Assembly: GCA_963728495.1 (NCBI GenBank)
Contig: CAVSKI010000011.1
Span: forward strand, 248,001-312,000
Reading direction: 5' to 3'
DNA length: 64,000 bases
Origin: JACVRW01 sp963728495
GTDB taxonomy: Bacteria; Actinomycetota; Thermoleophilia; Solirubrobacterales; Thermoleophilaceae
In this document: in pieces, positions 8,566-16,136 of the stretch
Numbering within the stretch: position 1 is the stretch's first letter
Layout: each line of letters begins with the position of its first letter
Made by a program: the position numbers and the translations under genes
Notes under the pieces: model-generated
Database searches by the model: none
Seen by the model: the letters and a program-made list of their open reading frames with translations, nothing else
Told to the model about the DNA's origin: nothing

Positions 8566-9332
8566 AACCCCTCGATGCGCACCCGGCAGCGCCGGGCGCT
8601 TTCGCAAAGACACGCATCGTCGACCTGTCCATGCCGGTCCACGGCGACATGCTTACTTTCCCGCGGGTTCCGCCGCCGGCGCTGGCCGTGCTGGAGACCC
8701 ACCAGCAGTTCGCCGAGCGCATCGGGGCCGCCGAGTACGGCGTCGACTCGCTGACCGCGCACTACCTGGTCGCGATAGACGACCACGTGGGCACCCACTG
8801 CGACGCCCGCAAGCACATCGTGCCCGACGCCGGAGGGCCGGAGTCGATTCCGCTCGAGTGGTGCATCGGCGACGGCGTGCTGCTCGACTTCACGCAGGCC
8901 GAGAGCGGCCACGGCATCAGCGCGGCTGAGGTCGAGGCCGAGCTGGAGCGGATCGGCTACGAGCTCAAGGAGCGCGACATCGTCCTGATCCACTCCGGCG
9001 CCGGCGCCTACAACACCGAGGAGCGCTACAAGACCGACCACTGCGGCATGACCGCAGAGGCCACGCGCTGGCTGATCGAACGGGGCGTGCGGATGATGGG
9101 CATCGACGCGATCACCTTCGACCCGCCGGTGTGGGCGATGTTCGAGCGCGAGCAGTTCTGGGAGGCCCACCGTGTGATGTGGGATGAGGAGTACTGGCAC
9201 CTCGAGAACCTGATGAACCTCGAGCAGATCGGCCGCCCGCACGGCTTCCAGCTCGTGGTGCTGCCGGTGAAGTGGGTGGGCTCCACCGCGGCGCCCGTAC
9301 GGGCGGTCGCGATCGTGGAGGACGACGAATGA
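8562..9332 (+). CDS. Cyclase/kynurenine-formamidase-family hydrolase
   Basis: A 256-residue protein from a TTG start overlapping the regulator's stop (TTGA). It carries a canonical metal motif HVGTHCDARKH near residues 71-81 and the family's RIVDLSMPVHGDM start. The C-terminal half holds HCGMTAEATRWLIERG and the late FQLVVLPVKW strand. Its motif matches metal-dependent amidohydrolases of the isatin hydrolase/KynB type. It is the second of three paralogues and lies directly before the ATP-binding dikinase subunit. Confidence 0.82.
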   Translation: MKPLDAHPAAPGAFAKTRIVDLSMPVHGDMLTFPRVPPPALAVLETHQQFAERIGAAEYGVDSLTAHYLVAIDDHVGTHCDARKHIVPDAGGPESIPLEWCIGDGVLLDFTQAESGHGISAAEVEAELERIGYELKERDIVLIHSGAGAYNTEERYKTDHCGMTAEATRWLIERGVRMMGIDAITFDPPVWAMFEREQFWEAHRVMWDEEYWHLENLMNLEQIGRPHGFQLVVLPVKWVGSTAAPVRAVAIVEDDE

Positions 9333-10225
9333 GCGTTCTTCGCTTCGGCGACGAAGGCTGCCTCCAAGTGATGCAGGCCGGCGGCAAGGGCGCGTCGCTC
9401 GCTCGCATGGTCTCGCTCGACCTGCCCGTGCCACCCGGGTTCGTGGTACCGGCCGATTCGCTCGAAGCCAGCCTGGGAGAGCGGGCGGGGGAGCTGTCCT
9501 CCCTTACCGCGGACGATGCAACCCGTGCGCAGCAGATCGTGGCCGAAGCGGAGGTGCCAACCGAGCTGAGCGAGGCGATCGAGGTGGCCTACGCCGAGCT
9601 GGGCGAGGACGTCTCCGTGGCCGTGCGCTCGAGCGCTTGCGCCGAGGACTCCGAGGAGGCCAGCTTCGCCGGGCAGCAGGAGACCTACCTGCACGTGCGC
9701 GGAGCGGACGCGGTAATCGAGCGCGTGCGCGACTGCTGGGGGTCGTTCTTCAGCGAGCGGGCTCTGTTCTACCGCGCGCAGAAGGGCTCGCTGGACGATC
9801 TGGGCATGGCCGTGGTCGTGCAGCAAATGGTCGACGCGGACGTGGCGGGGGTGCTGTTCACGATCGATCCGGTGCGACAGCGCAAGGACCGCATGGTGGT
9901 GGAGGCCGTGTTCGGGCTGGGCGAGGCCTGCGTCTCGGGCCAGGTCACGCCCGACAACTACCAGCTCGCCCGCGACGGGACGGTCAAGCGCCAGCGCCTG
10001 TCGGTGCAGCCGCTGGTGGTCGAACGCGCGCCCGAGGGCGGCACCGTCGAGCGCGAGCTGGACCCGTCGGAGGGCGAGGCCCAGACCCTCGACGAGGACC
10101 AGCTTCGCGAGCTGGCTCGCCTCGGTCACGACCTGCAGGAGCGCCTCGAGCGCCCGCAGGACATCGAGTGGGCCATCGAGGGCGGAACGCTCTATGTGCT
10201 GCAGGCCCGGCCGGTGACGGCGTGA
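9329..10225 (+). CDS. PEP-synthase-like ATP-binding subunit (phenylphosphate synthase E2-like)
   Basis: A 298-residue protein equal to the N-terminal nucleotide-binding domain of PEP synthase/pyruvate phosphate dikinase. Features are the GGKGASLARM loop near residues 18-28, VAVRSSACAEDSEEASFAGQQETYL, DVAGVLFTIDP, and EWAIEGGTLYVLQARP at the C-terminus. It has no phosphohistidine or pyruvate-binding domain. With the His-domain protein at 265-2001 it makes one complete dikinase split into two polypeptides, as in phenylphosphate synthase E1/E2. ATGA overlap. It would phosphorylate His533 of the partner from ATP. Confidence 0.8.
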   Translation: MSVLRFGDEGCLQVMQAGGKGASLARMVSLDLPVPPGFVVPADSLEASLGERAGELSSLTADDATRAQQIVAEAEVPTELSEAIEVAYAELGEDVSVAVRSSACAEDSEEASFAGQQETYLHVRGADAVIERVRDCWGSFFSERALFYRAQKGSLDDLGMAVVVQQMVDADVAGVLFTIDPVRQRKDRMVVEAVFGLGEACVSGQVTPDNYQLARDGTVKRQRLSVQPLVVERAPEGGTVERELDPSEGEAQTLDEDQLRELARLGHDLQERLERPQDIEWAIEGGTLYVLQARPVTA

Positions 10226-10794
10226 GCGAGCTGCTTGAGCGGGCCACGGCCTGGATGGCAGAGCTGCACCCGCACTTTCGCCATATGCAGCGAACCCTGG
10301 ACTGGGCGGTCGAGATCGACCCGCAGGCCGGCGAGGCGGTACGCATCGCCGCGGTCACCCACGACGCCGAGCGCGCCTACCCCGAGGGGGACTGGGACTC
10401 GGCCGTTTCCTGGAACGACCCGGAGTACAACCGCTGGCACCAGGAGCGGTGCGCGCAGATCGTGGGCGCCTGGCTGCGCGAGCAGGGCGCGGACCCGGAG
10501 CTGGTCGAGCAGGTCGAGCGGATCGTGCTCGTGCACGAGGAGGGCGGCTTCCCCGAGGCCGACGTGGTGCAGGCGGCGGACTCGCTCTCCTTCCTGGAGA
10601 CCATGGTGCACGTGATCGCCGAGTGGGTGCAGTCGGGACGCGCGCCGCGGGCGAACGCCGAGGGCAAGGCGCGCCATTCGCTCGAGCGGATCAGCCCTGA
10701 CCTTCCACTCGCGCGCGAGGAGGCGGCGCCGCTGCTGGCCGCCGCTCTTCAGCGGCTGGCCGCCGTGCCCGCACCCGGTGAGGTGCTGGCCGCG
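10222..10794 (+). CDS. HD-domain protein, fused in frame to the next cyclase
   Basis: About 190 residues from GTG 10222 (GTGA overlap). The pattern FRHMQRT, AVTHDAE, VLVHEEGG and AADSLSF gives the H...HD...H...D metal set of HD-type phosphohydrolases. No stop codon separates it from the cyclase that follows. The frame continues through the codon at 10795, so it is either a real HD-cyclase fusion or an internally re-initiated pair. In a locus that makes a phosphorylated intermediate, a phosphatase-like HD protein is suggestive, but its substrate is unknown. Confidence 0.65.
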
Positions 10795-11620
10795 ATGCGG
10801 CTCGTCAAGCACGGACGCCTGATCGGCCTCGCCCGCGACCGTTTTCCGCGGATGCCCGTCTTTCCCGGCCATCCGGCCTTCGAGGTGCTGTCCTACCGGA
10901 CGCCTCAGGGCATTCGGGCGGCCGGCGATAGGCCGTGGGGGCCGAGCAACGACGCCGGGCTCGGCTACATGAGCGAGATGGTCATGGGCACGCACCCACA
11001 GCGGGGCCCACATCGACGCTCACGCGCACATGACCATCGGGGCGGAGGACCGCTGGAACGGAGGCTCCGCCCAGCGCCACCTGGGCGACTTCGGGCCGCT
11101 GCGCGGCGACGCCACCGAGATCCCGGCGCTATGGCGCCGAGGCGTGCTGTACGACGTGCCCGGCCACCGCGGTGTCGACTACCTGGGCCGCGCCGACGCG
11201 GTGAGCGCGACCGAGCTGGAGGAGATCGAGACGGCCACGGGCGTTCGCGCCGGCTCGGGCGACGTGGCGCTGGTGCGGACGGGCTACATGCGCCACTGGC
11301 CCGACCCCGACGTGATGGCCGAGCATCGGGGGCCGGGTCCCGACGAGTCGGCCGCGCGCCTGCTGGCCGACCGCGGGGTGATCGCGGTCGGCTCGGACAC
11401 CGAGACCTTCGAGGTACAGCCCGCGCCCGACCCCGGCGAGCCCGCGAACCCGCAGCCCGTGCACACCCTGCTGCTCATCGAGCGGGGGATCTACATCATG
11501 GAGAGCCTGGACCTCGAGGGGCTGTCCAAGAGTGGGGCCCGCGAGTTCCTGTTCGTCGCCCTGCCGCTGAGGATCCGCGGGGCCACCGGCTCGATGATCG
11601 ACCCCGTCGCGCTCATCTGA
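10795..11620 (+). CDS. Cyclase-family hydrolase interrupted by one frameshift
   Basis: The N-terminal part (MRLVKHGRLIGLARDRF onward) is in the HD protein's frame. After about 10997 the family sequence continues in another frame to TGA at 11618-11620. Removing one C from the CCC at 10995-10997 restores MGTHHSGAHIDAHAHM, a proper metal-binding motif. The repaired protein would be about 275 residues. A GGTGAGG sequence before ATG 10795 allows separate initiation. Sequence error or a very recent mutation is likely because both halves are well conserved. Confidence 0.7.
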
Positions 11621-12663
11621 TGAAGGCTCTCGTCGTTCATGAGCCCGACCGGTTCTCGATCGAGGAGGTCGGCCGCCCCGAGCCCGGCCCCAACGAGGTG
11701 CTCTGCCGGGTGAACGCGGTGGCCATCTGCGGCACCGACCCGCACATCATCGGCGGGGACTATCCGGGCTTCTGGCCGAAGGAGTTTCCCTTCATTCCAG
11801 GGCACGAGTGGTGCGGCGAGGTGGTCGGCCTGGGTCCGGGCGCGGCCGAGCTGGGCTGGGAGGTGGGCAGGCGCGTGGCCGGCACCTCGCACGCCGGCTG
11901 CGGCTTTTGTCGCCTGTGCGTGGAGGGCCGCTACAACCTGTGCGAGAACTACGGCGACGAGCGCCTGCACCGCCAGTACGGCCACTACACACAAGGCGCC
12001 TACGCCGACTACGTGGTGCACTCGGTCAAGTCGGTCTTCGCCGTGCCCGACGAGTTGAGCGACGAGGAGGCGGCGATGCTGGATCCCACCTCGATCGCGC
12101 TGCACACGGTCAAGCGCGGCGGCCAGGCGCCCGGCGACAGCGTCGCCGTGATCGGCCCGGGCGTGATGGGGATGCTGGTGGCGGAGTGCGCCCGTGCTCT
12201 GGGCGCCGGGCGCGTGCTGGTCGTGGGCCGGGGCGCCCGGCTCGCCAAGGCGGCCGAGCTCGGTCACGAGACCGTCGACTTCACCGCCGAGGATCCCGTC
12301 GAGGCGATCCGCGAGCTCACCGGCGGCCGCGGCGCGGACGTGGCGCTCGAGTGCTCGGGCGACCCGAAGGCGGTCGGGCACTGCGTTGACATGGTCCGCA
12401 AGGGCGGCCGTGTGGCAGTGATCGGGATCCCACTGGAACCGGCCCCGGTCCCTCTGCGCCGCCTGGTGCTCGACGAGATCGAGCTGGTCGGCGTGCGGGC
12501 CAACGCGGGGGAGATGCCCGAGGCGATCGCCATGGTGGCCGGCGGCCGGATACCGCTGCGTGAGCTGATCACCCACCGCTTCGCGCTCGAGGACTTCGCC
12601 GAGGCCTACCGGGTGTTCACCGAGCGAGTCGACGGCGCACTCAAGGTCATCGTGCGCCCGTGA
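11620..12663 (+). CDS. Zinc-dependent medium-chain alcohol dehydrogenase
   Basis: A 347-residue MDR enzyme. The catalytic zinc ligands are Cys37, His62 and Glu63. The structural zinc ligands Cys94, Cys97, Cys100 and Cys108 are all present (CGFCRLC...C). The NAD(P) fold has GPGVMGMLVA near residues 175-184. It probably oxidises a secondary alcohol or polyol-like intermediate of the pathway. The ATG overlaps the TGA of the frameshifted cyclase by one base, which supports continued operon transcription. Confidence 0.88.
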   Translation: MKALVVHEPDRFSIEEVGRPEPGPNEVLCRVNAVAICGTDPHIIGGDYPGFWPKEFPFIPGHEWCGEVVGLGPGAAELGWEVGRRVAGTSHAGCGFCRLCVEGRYNLCENYGDERLHRQYGHYTQGAYADYVVHSVKSVFAVPDELSDEEAAMLDPTSIALHTVKRGGQAPGDSVAVIGPGVMGMLVAECARALGAGRVLVVGRGARLAKAAELGHETVDFTAEDPVEAIRELTGGRGADVALECSGDPKAVGHCVDMVRKGGRVAVIGIPLEPAPVPLRRLVLDEIELVGVRANAGEMPEAIAMVAGGRIPLRELITHRFALEDFAEAYRVFTERVDGALKVIVRP

Positions 12664-13826
12664 AGGCGTACGCCCTGCTCGCCGCGCTGTTCCTCGGCGC
12701 GCTGGCCCTGCGCCCGCAGCTGGTGGGCGTAGGTCCGCTGCTTCCCGAGATCGACGAGGACCTCGGCATCTCCCATGCCGTGGCCGGCCTTCTGGGCACC
12801 ATTCCCGTGCTCTGCATGGGCTTGTTCGCCCCGCCGGCCGCATATCTGGCCGGCCGGCTGGGAACCCGCGCGGCCATCGCGGTGTGCTTGGCCGGGATCG
12901 CCGGCTTCGGGCTGCTGCGCGCCGCCGCGCCGGGCGCGCCCCTCGTTCTGGCGCTCACATTCCCCATCGGCATGGGGATGGGCCTGGCCGGGGCGCTGAT
13001 CCCGGTGGCGGTCAAGGAGCGCTTCGCGCACCGTCCCGCCTTCGCCAGCGGCGTGTACACCACCGGGATCACCGGTGGCGCGGCGCTCTCGTCCGGGCTG
13101 GCCGTGCCCATCGCCGGCGCGTTCGGGGGCTGGCGGGCCGCGCTGGCCGTGTTCTCGGGGGTCACGATCATTCTCTTCATCGCCTGGATCGCACTCACGC
13201 CATCGTCGCGTGAGCGCCCGTCGATCTCGCCGCCGCGCCTACCTTGGCGCCGGCGGGTCGTGTGGGTGCTTGTGGTGGTGTTCGCTCTGCAGTCGATCGT
13301 CTACTACGGCCTTGTCTCCTGGATGCCCGACTCCTTCCAGGAGCGCGGTTGGAGCGCCGAGGCGGCGGGCACCTTGGTTGGGGTGATGAGCATCGCCGGC
13401 CTTCCCAGCGGACTGATGGTGCCCTACTTGGCCGACCGCCTCGGGTCGCGACGCCAGTGGCTCGGCCTCACTGCGGGGGCGCTCTTCCTGGCCACGCTGG
13501 GCATAGCCACGCTCCCCGATGCGGGCTGGGTCTGGGCCGCCCTCGCCGGCGCGGGGATAGGCGCGACCTTTCCTCTCTCCCTTACGCTGCCCCTCGACGT
13601 GGCCCGCGACCCCGCTGACACCGGCGCGGTGGTGGGCCTGATGCTGGGCGCGGGCTACACGATCGCTGCCGCGGGGCCCTTTCTGCTCGGTGCGGCGCGC
13701 GACCTGACCGGCTCCTTTTCGGCCAGCCTTTGGGTGCTGGTGGTTGTGGCCGGGGGGCTGCTGCTCTCGATCGTGCCTCTCTCCCCGGCCCGGCTACGCC
13801 CCCTGGCCCACGCGGGAGCCCGATGA
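12660..13826 (+). CDS. MFS transporter, CynX/NimT-like
   Basis: A 388-residue membrane protein with about 12 hydrophobic segments. The first loop RPQLVGVGPLLPEI and the AGLLGTIPVLCMGLFAPPA segment resemble the CynX/NimT branch of the major facilitator family, whose members carry cyanate and small aromatic or heterocyclic compounds such as 2-nitroimidazole. In this context it most likely imports the pathway substrate. GTG start with GTGA overlap to the dehydrogenase. Confidence 0.83.
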   Translation: MKAYALLAALFLGALALRPQLVGVGPLLPEIDEDLGISHAVAGLLGTIPVLCMGLFAPPAAYLAGRLGTRAAIAVCLAGIAGFGLLRAAAPGAPLVLALTFPIGMGMGLAGALIPVAVKERFAHRPAFASGVYTTGITGGAALSSGLAVPIAGAFGGWRAALAVFSGVTIILFIAWIALTPSSRERPSISPPRLPWRRRVVWVLVVVFALQSIVYYGLVSWMPDSFQERGWSAEAAGTLVGVMSIAGLPSGLMVPYLADRLGSRRQWLGLTAGALFLATLGIATLPDAGWVWAALAGAGIGATFPLSLTLPLDVARDPADTGAVVGLMLGAGYTIAAAGPFLLGAARDLTGSFSASLWVLVVVAGGLLLSIVPLSPARLRPLAHAGAR

Positions 13827-14734
13827 GCCTCGAGCCCGTCTTCCTGTCCTGCGCCGTGACCGGCGGCATGAGCGTGCCCGGCCAGAGCAAGGCCATTCCG
13901 ATCACGCCGGAGGAGATCGTCGAGTCGGCGGTGGAGGCGAGCGAGGCCGGAGCCGCGATCGTTCACCTGCACGTGCGCGAACCCGACACGGGCAAGCCGG
14001 TAGCCGACCTCGGGCTGTTCAAGGACGTGCTGGCGGGAGTGGGCGAGCGCTGCGACGCGATCGCCCAGCCCACCAGCGGGGGTGGGGTCGGCATGACGAT
14101 CGAGGAGCGAGCCCGGGTGGTGACCGAGTGCCGCCCCGAGATGGCCACCTTCAACTGCGGCTCGTTCAACTTCGGCATTTTCGGCGCGCGTCACCGCCCC
14201 GAGATGGCCGAATGGGAGACCGAGTACCTGGAGTCCACGCGCGACTATGTCTTTCGCAACACGTTCCGCGACCTGTACCGGATGTCGGAGCTCTTTAGGG
14301 AGGCGGGCACCAAGCCGGAGTACGAGGCCTACGACGTCGGGCATCTCTACAACCTGCACCACCTGGCCGAGCAGGAGCTGGTCGACTTTCCCTTCCACGT
14401 GCAGTTCGTGCTCGGCGTGCTGGGAGCCAACGCGGCATCCATCGAGCAGCTCGTCCACATGCGCCGCACCGCCGTCGACCTCTTCGGCGCCGATGGCTTC
14501 ACCTGGTCGGCCGCCGGAGTCGGCTACCCCGGCCAGTTCCACCTGGCGGCCACGGCGCTGATGTTGGGCGGCCACATGCGCGTGGGCCTGGAGGACAACC
14601 TGAGGGTGACCGCCGGCGAGCGGGCCGATTCCAACGCCGCGCTGGTGGAGAAGGCAATCGCGCTGGCGCCCCTGCTCGACCGCGAGCCCGCCCAAGCCGA
14701 CGACGCGCGGAGGCTGCTCGGGCTGGCGGGCTAG
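13823..14734 (+). CDS. Beta-keto acid cleavage enzyme (BKACE, DUF849)
   Basis: A 303-residue TIM-barrel protein of the 3-keto-5-aminohexanoate cleavage enzyme family. It shows AIVHLHVREPDTG with two zinc-binding histidines near residues 47-49, QPTSGGGVG, and the late ADGFTWSAAGVG strand. These enzymes split a beta-keto acid with acetyl-CoA to give acetoacetate and a new acyl-CoA, so this would be a lower-pathway step that feeds central metabolism. ATGA overlap with the MFS gene. Last gene of the operon, with a hairpin right after it. Confidence 0.85.
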   Translation: MSLEPVFLSCAVTGGMSVPGQSKAIPITPEEIVESAVEASEAGAAIVHLHVREPDTGKPVADLGLFKDVLAGVGERCDAIAQPTSGGGVGMTIEERARVVTECRPEMATFNCGSFNFGIFGARHRPEMAEWETEYLESTRDYVFRNTFRDLYRMSELFREAGTKPEYEAYDVGHLYNLHHLAEQELVDFPFHVQFVLGVLGANAASIEQLVHMRRTAVDLFGADGFTWSAAGVGYPGQFHLAATALMLGGHMRVGLEDNLRVTAGERADSNAALVEKAIALAPLLDREPAQADDARRLLGLAG

Positions 14735-14759
14735 GCCGCGACCAAGGGTGGACGCGGCC
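14734..14759 (+). terminator. GC stem-loop after the catabolic operon
   Basis: GGCCGCG (14734-14740) and CGCGGCC (14753-14759) pair perfectly around a 12-nt loop, starting at the last base of the BKACE stop codon. There is no U-tract, only GTGTTGTC. It may act as a GC-hairpin terminator of the type common in actinobacteria. The rest of the gap to 14978 shows no gene. Confidence 0.45.
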
Positions 14760-14978
14760 GTGTTGTCGGCTCTGTCACGCTGCTGTAACGCGGTTTCGCG
14801 CCACGGTCCTGGATTGGGTCGTCCTGCGACACCAGGGCAGACAGCTCCCAAAGCGGCGGCCGATTTGTCTCCCCCGACGGGTTTGTGTTACAGCGCCGCG
14901 ACCGGAGTGACAGTTCCGGCCGATCCCGCCCTGGTTGCTGTCGTAAAGACGCCCGACCCCGGCGCACGGCGGCTCGCG

Positions 14979-16106
14979 CTAGGCCGCGGCGCGGAGCGAT
15001 GCACGCCGCGGCGCCCGGGGAGCCACGGTCGCGAACTCCGGTGGAGCGATCGCCAGGTAGTGCCCGAAGGACCAGTCGACGAACGCCTTGGTCCGCATTC
15101 CTCGCAGCGCGCCGGCCAGCACGCGTGGCGGCACGCGCGGCACCGCTCGCTGCGCAGCCAGCATCGCCCGGAACTTCCACTCGTGCGAGGCGGAGAAGTC
15201 GCCGTAGCGGGCCAGCGCCGAAGCGATCGACGCCTGGCCGTCGATCACCGCGCGTAGCTCGCGCCCGCAGGCGATGCCGAAGTAGAGCGCCGTGCGGATG
15301 CCCTCTGCGGTGAGCGGAAGGCAGTGGCCCGCCGAGTCGCCCACGAAGAACACCCCGTCCTCGGTGGCCGCGCGCAGGCGGTGCGGGATCCAGTTGCCCT
15401 GGTAGCGGACCGGCTCTCGCTCCAGGTCCTCGGCCAGCTGCACGGTCGTGTCCTTGACGTGGAAGCGCGGGTCGAAGGAGCCAACGCCGATGCGCAGCTC
15501 GTCACCCGCGGGGAAGCTCCAGCCGTAGCCGGCGGGCACGTAGCGGCGGTCGATCCAGATCTCGAGCTCGTCGCCGGCCCCCCAGGGGTGAACCTCCAGG
15601 CCGCGCGAGAGCGGCGCGTCCGGGGGCTGATAGCCACCTCCCAGCACGCGGCGCCAGCCCAGCGCGTCGACCACGAGCGGTGCGGTCAGGTCGCCACGGT
15701 CGGTGTACACGGTGTCGCCGCTGCGGCCGTTTACCTTGGCCGTCTCGAACTCGGCGTCGCAGTCCGCCCACAGCAGCGAGCAGAGCTCGGGATAGTCGAA
15801 GGTGGAGAACGACCAGGGCAGCTCGAGCGCCGAGGTCCCGTGCGGCGTGTGGACCACCAGCCGCGGAAACTCCTGCCGGTGGGCGCCCATCAGGCCCAGC
15901 ACGCGCAGCCACTCCGTGGGGATCCCGCAGGCCGAGGTCTGGCGCTCGCCGATCTCGTAGCGATCGACCACGATCACCCTCGCTCCGGTGCCCGCCAGCT
16001 CGCGGGCCACGGCCAGCCCGGCGAAGCTCGCGCCGCAGATCACCACGTCGAAATCTCCGCTCAGGCGAGTGCGCGCAACACCTCTTGCCGTGCGTCTGGT
16101 CGGCAT
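14979..16106 (-). CDS. FAD-dependent oxidoreductase, geranylgeranyl reductase-like
   Basis: A 375-residue flavoprotein. The N-terminal Rossmann motif FDVVICGASFAGLAVARELAG is followed by an acidic strand end (VIVVDRYEIGERQTSACGIP), a pattern seen in geranylgeranyl reductases and related menaquinone or isoprenoid reductases. The second FAD motif GVFFVGDSAGHCLPLTAEG is near residue 272. A role in reducing prenyl side chains of lipids or quinones is plausible but unproven. Its start lies only 30 bp from the divergent rpsA start, and a shorter start at one of the internal GTG codons before VVICG cannot be excluded. Confidence 0.75.
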   Translation of the reverse strand: MPTRRTARGVARTRLSGDFDVVICGASFAGLAVARELAGTGARVIVVDRYEIGERQTSACGIPTEWLRVLGLMGAHRQEFPRLVVHTPHGTSALELPWSFSTFDYPELCSLLWADCDAEFETAKVNGRSGDTVYTDRGDLTAPLVVDALGWRRVLGGGYQPPDAPLSRGLEVHPWGAGDELEIWIDRRYVPAGYGWSFPAGDELRIGVGSFDPRFHVKDTTVQLAEDLEREPVRYQGNWIPHRLRAATEDGVFFVGDSAGHCLPLTAEGIRTALYFGIACGRELRAVIDGQASIASALARYGDFSASHEWKFRAMLAAQRAVPRVPPRVLAGALRGMRTKAFVDWSFGHYLAIAPPEFATVAPRAPRRASLRAAA

Positions 16107-16136
16107 GTGCGCAGAGTAGCTACCCTTGCGGCCTCA

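Noticed and set aside
9637..12663. One 1008-codon open frame spanning the dikinase subunit, HD protein, cyclase and dehydrogenase
   Set aside because: Only the HD/cyclase-N-terminal part and the dehydrogenase are real in this frame; the rest is out-of-frame translation of other genes.
265..14734. Classical anaerobic phenol pathway
   Set aside because: No phenylphosphate carboxylase (UbiD/UbiX-like) subunits or 4-hydroxybenzoate-CoA ligase genes are present beside the dikinase parts.
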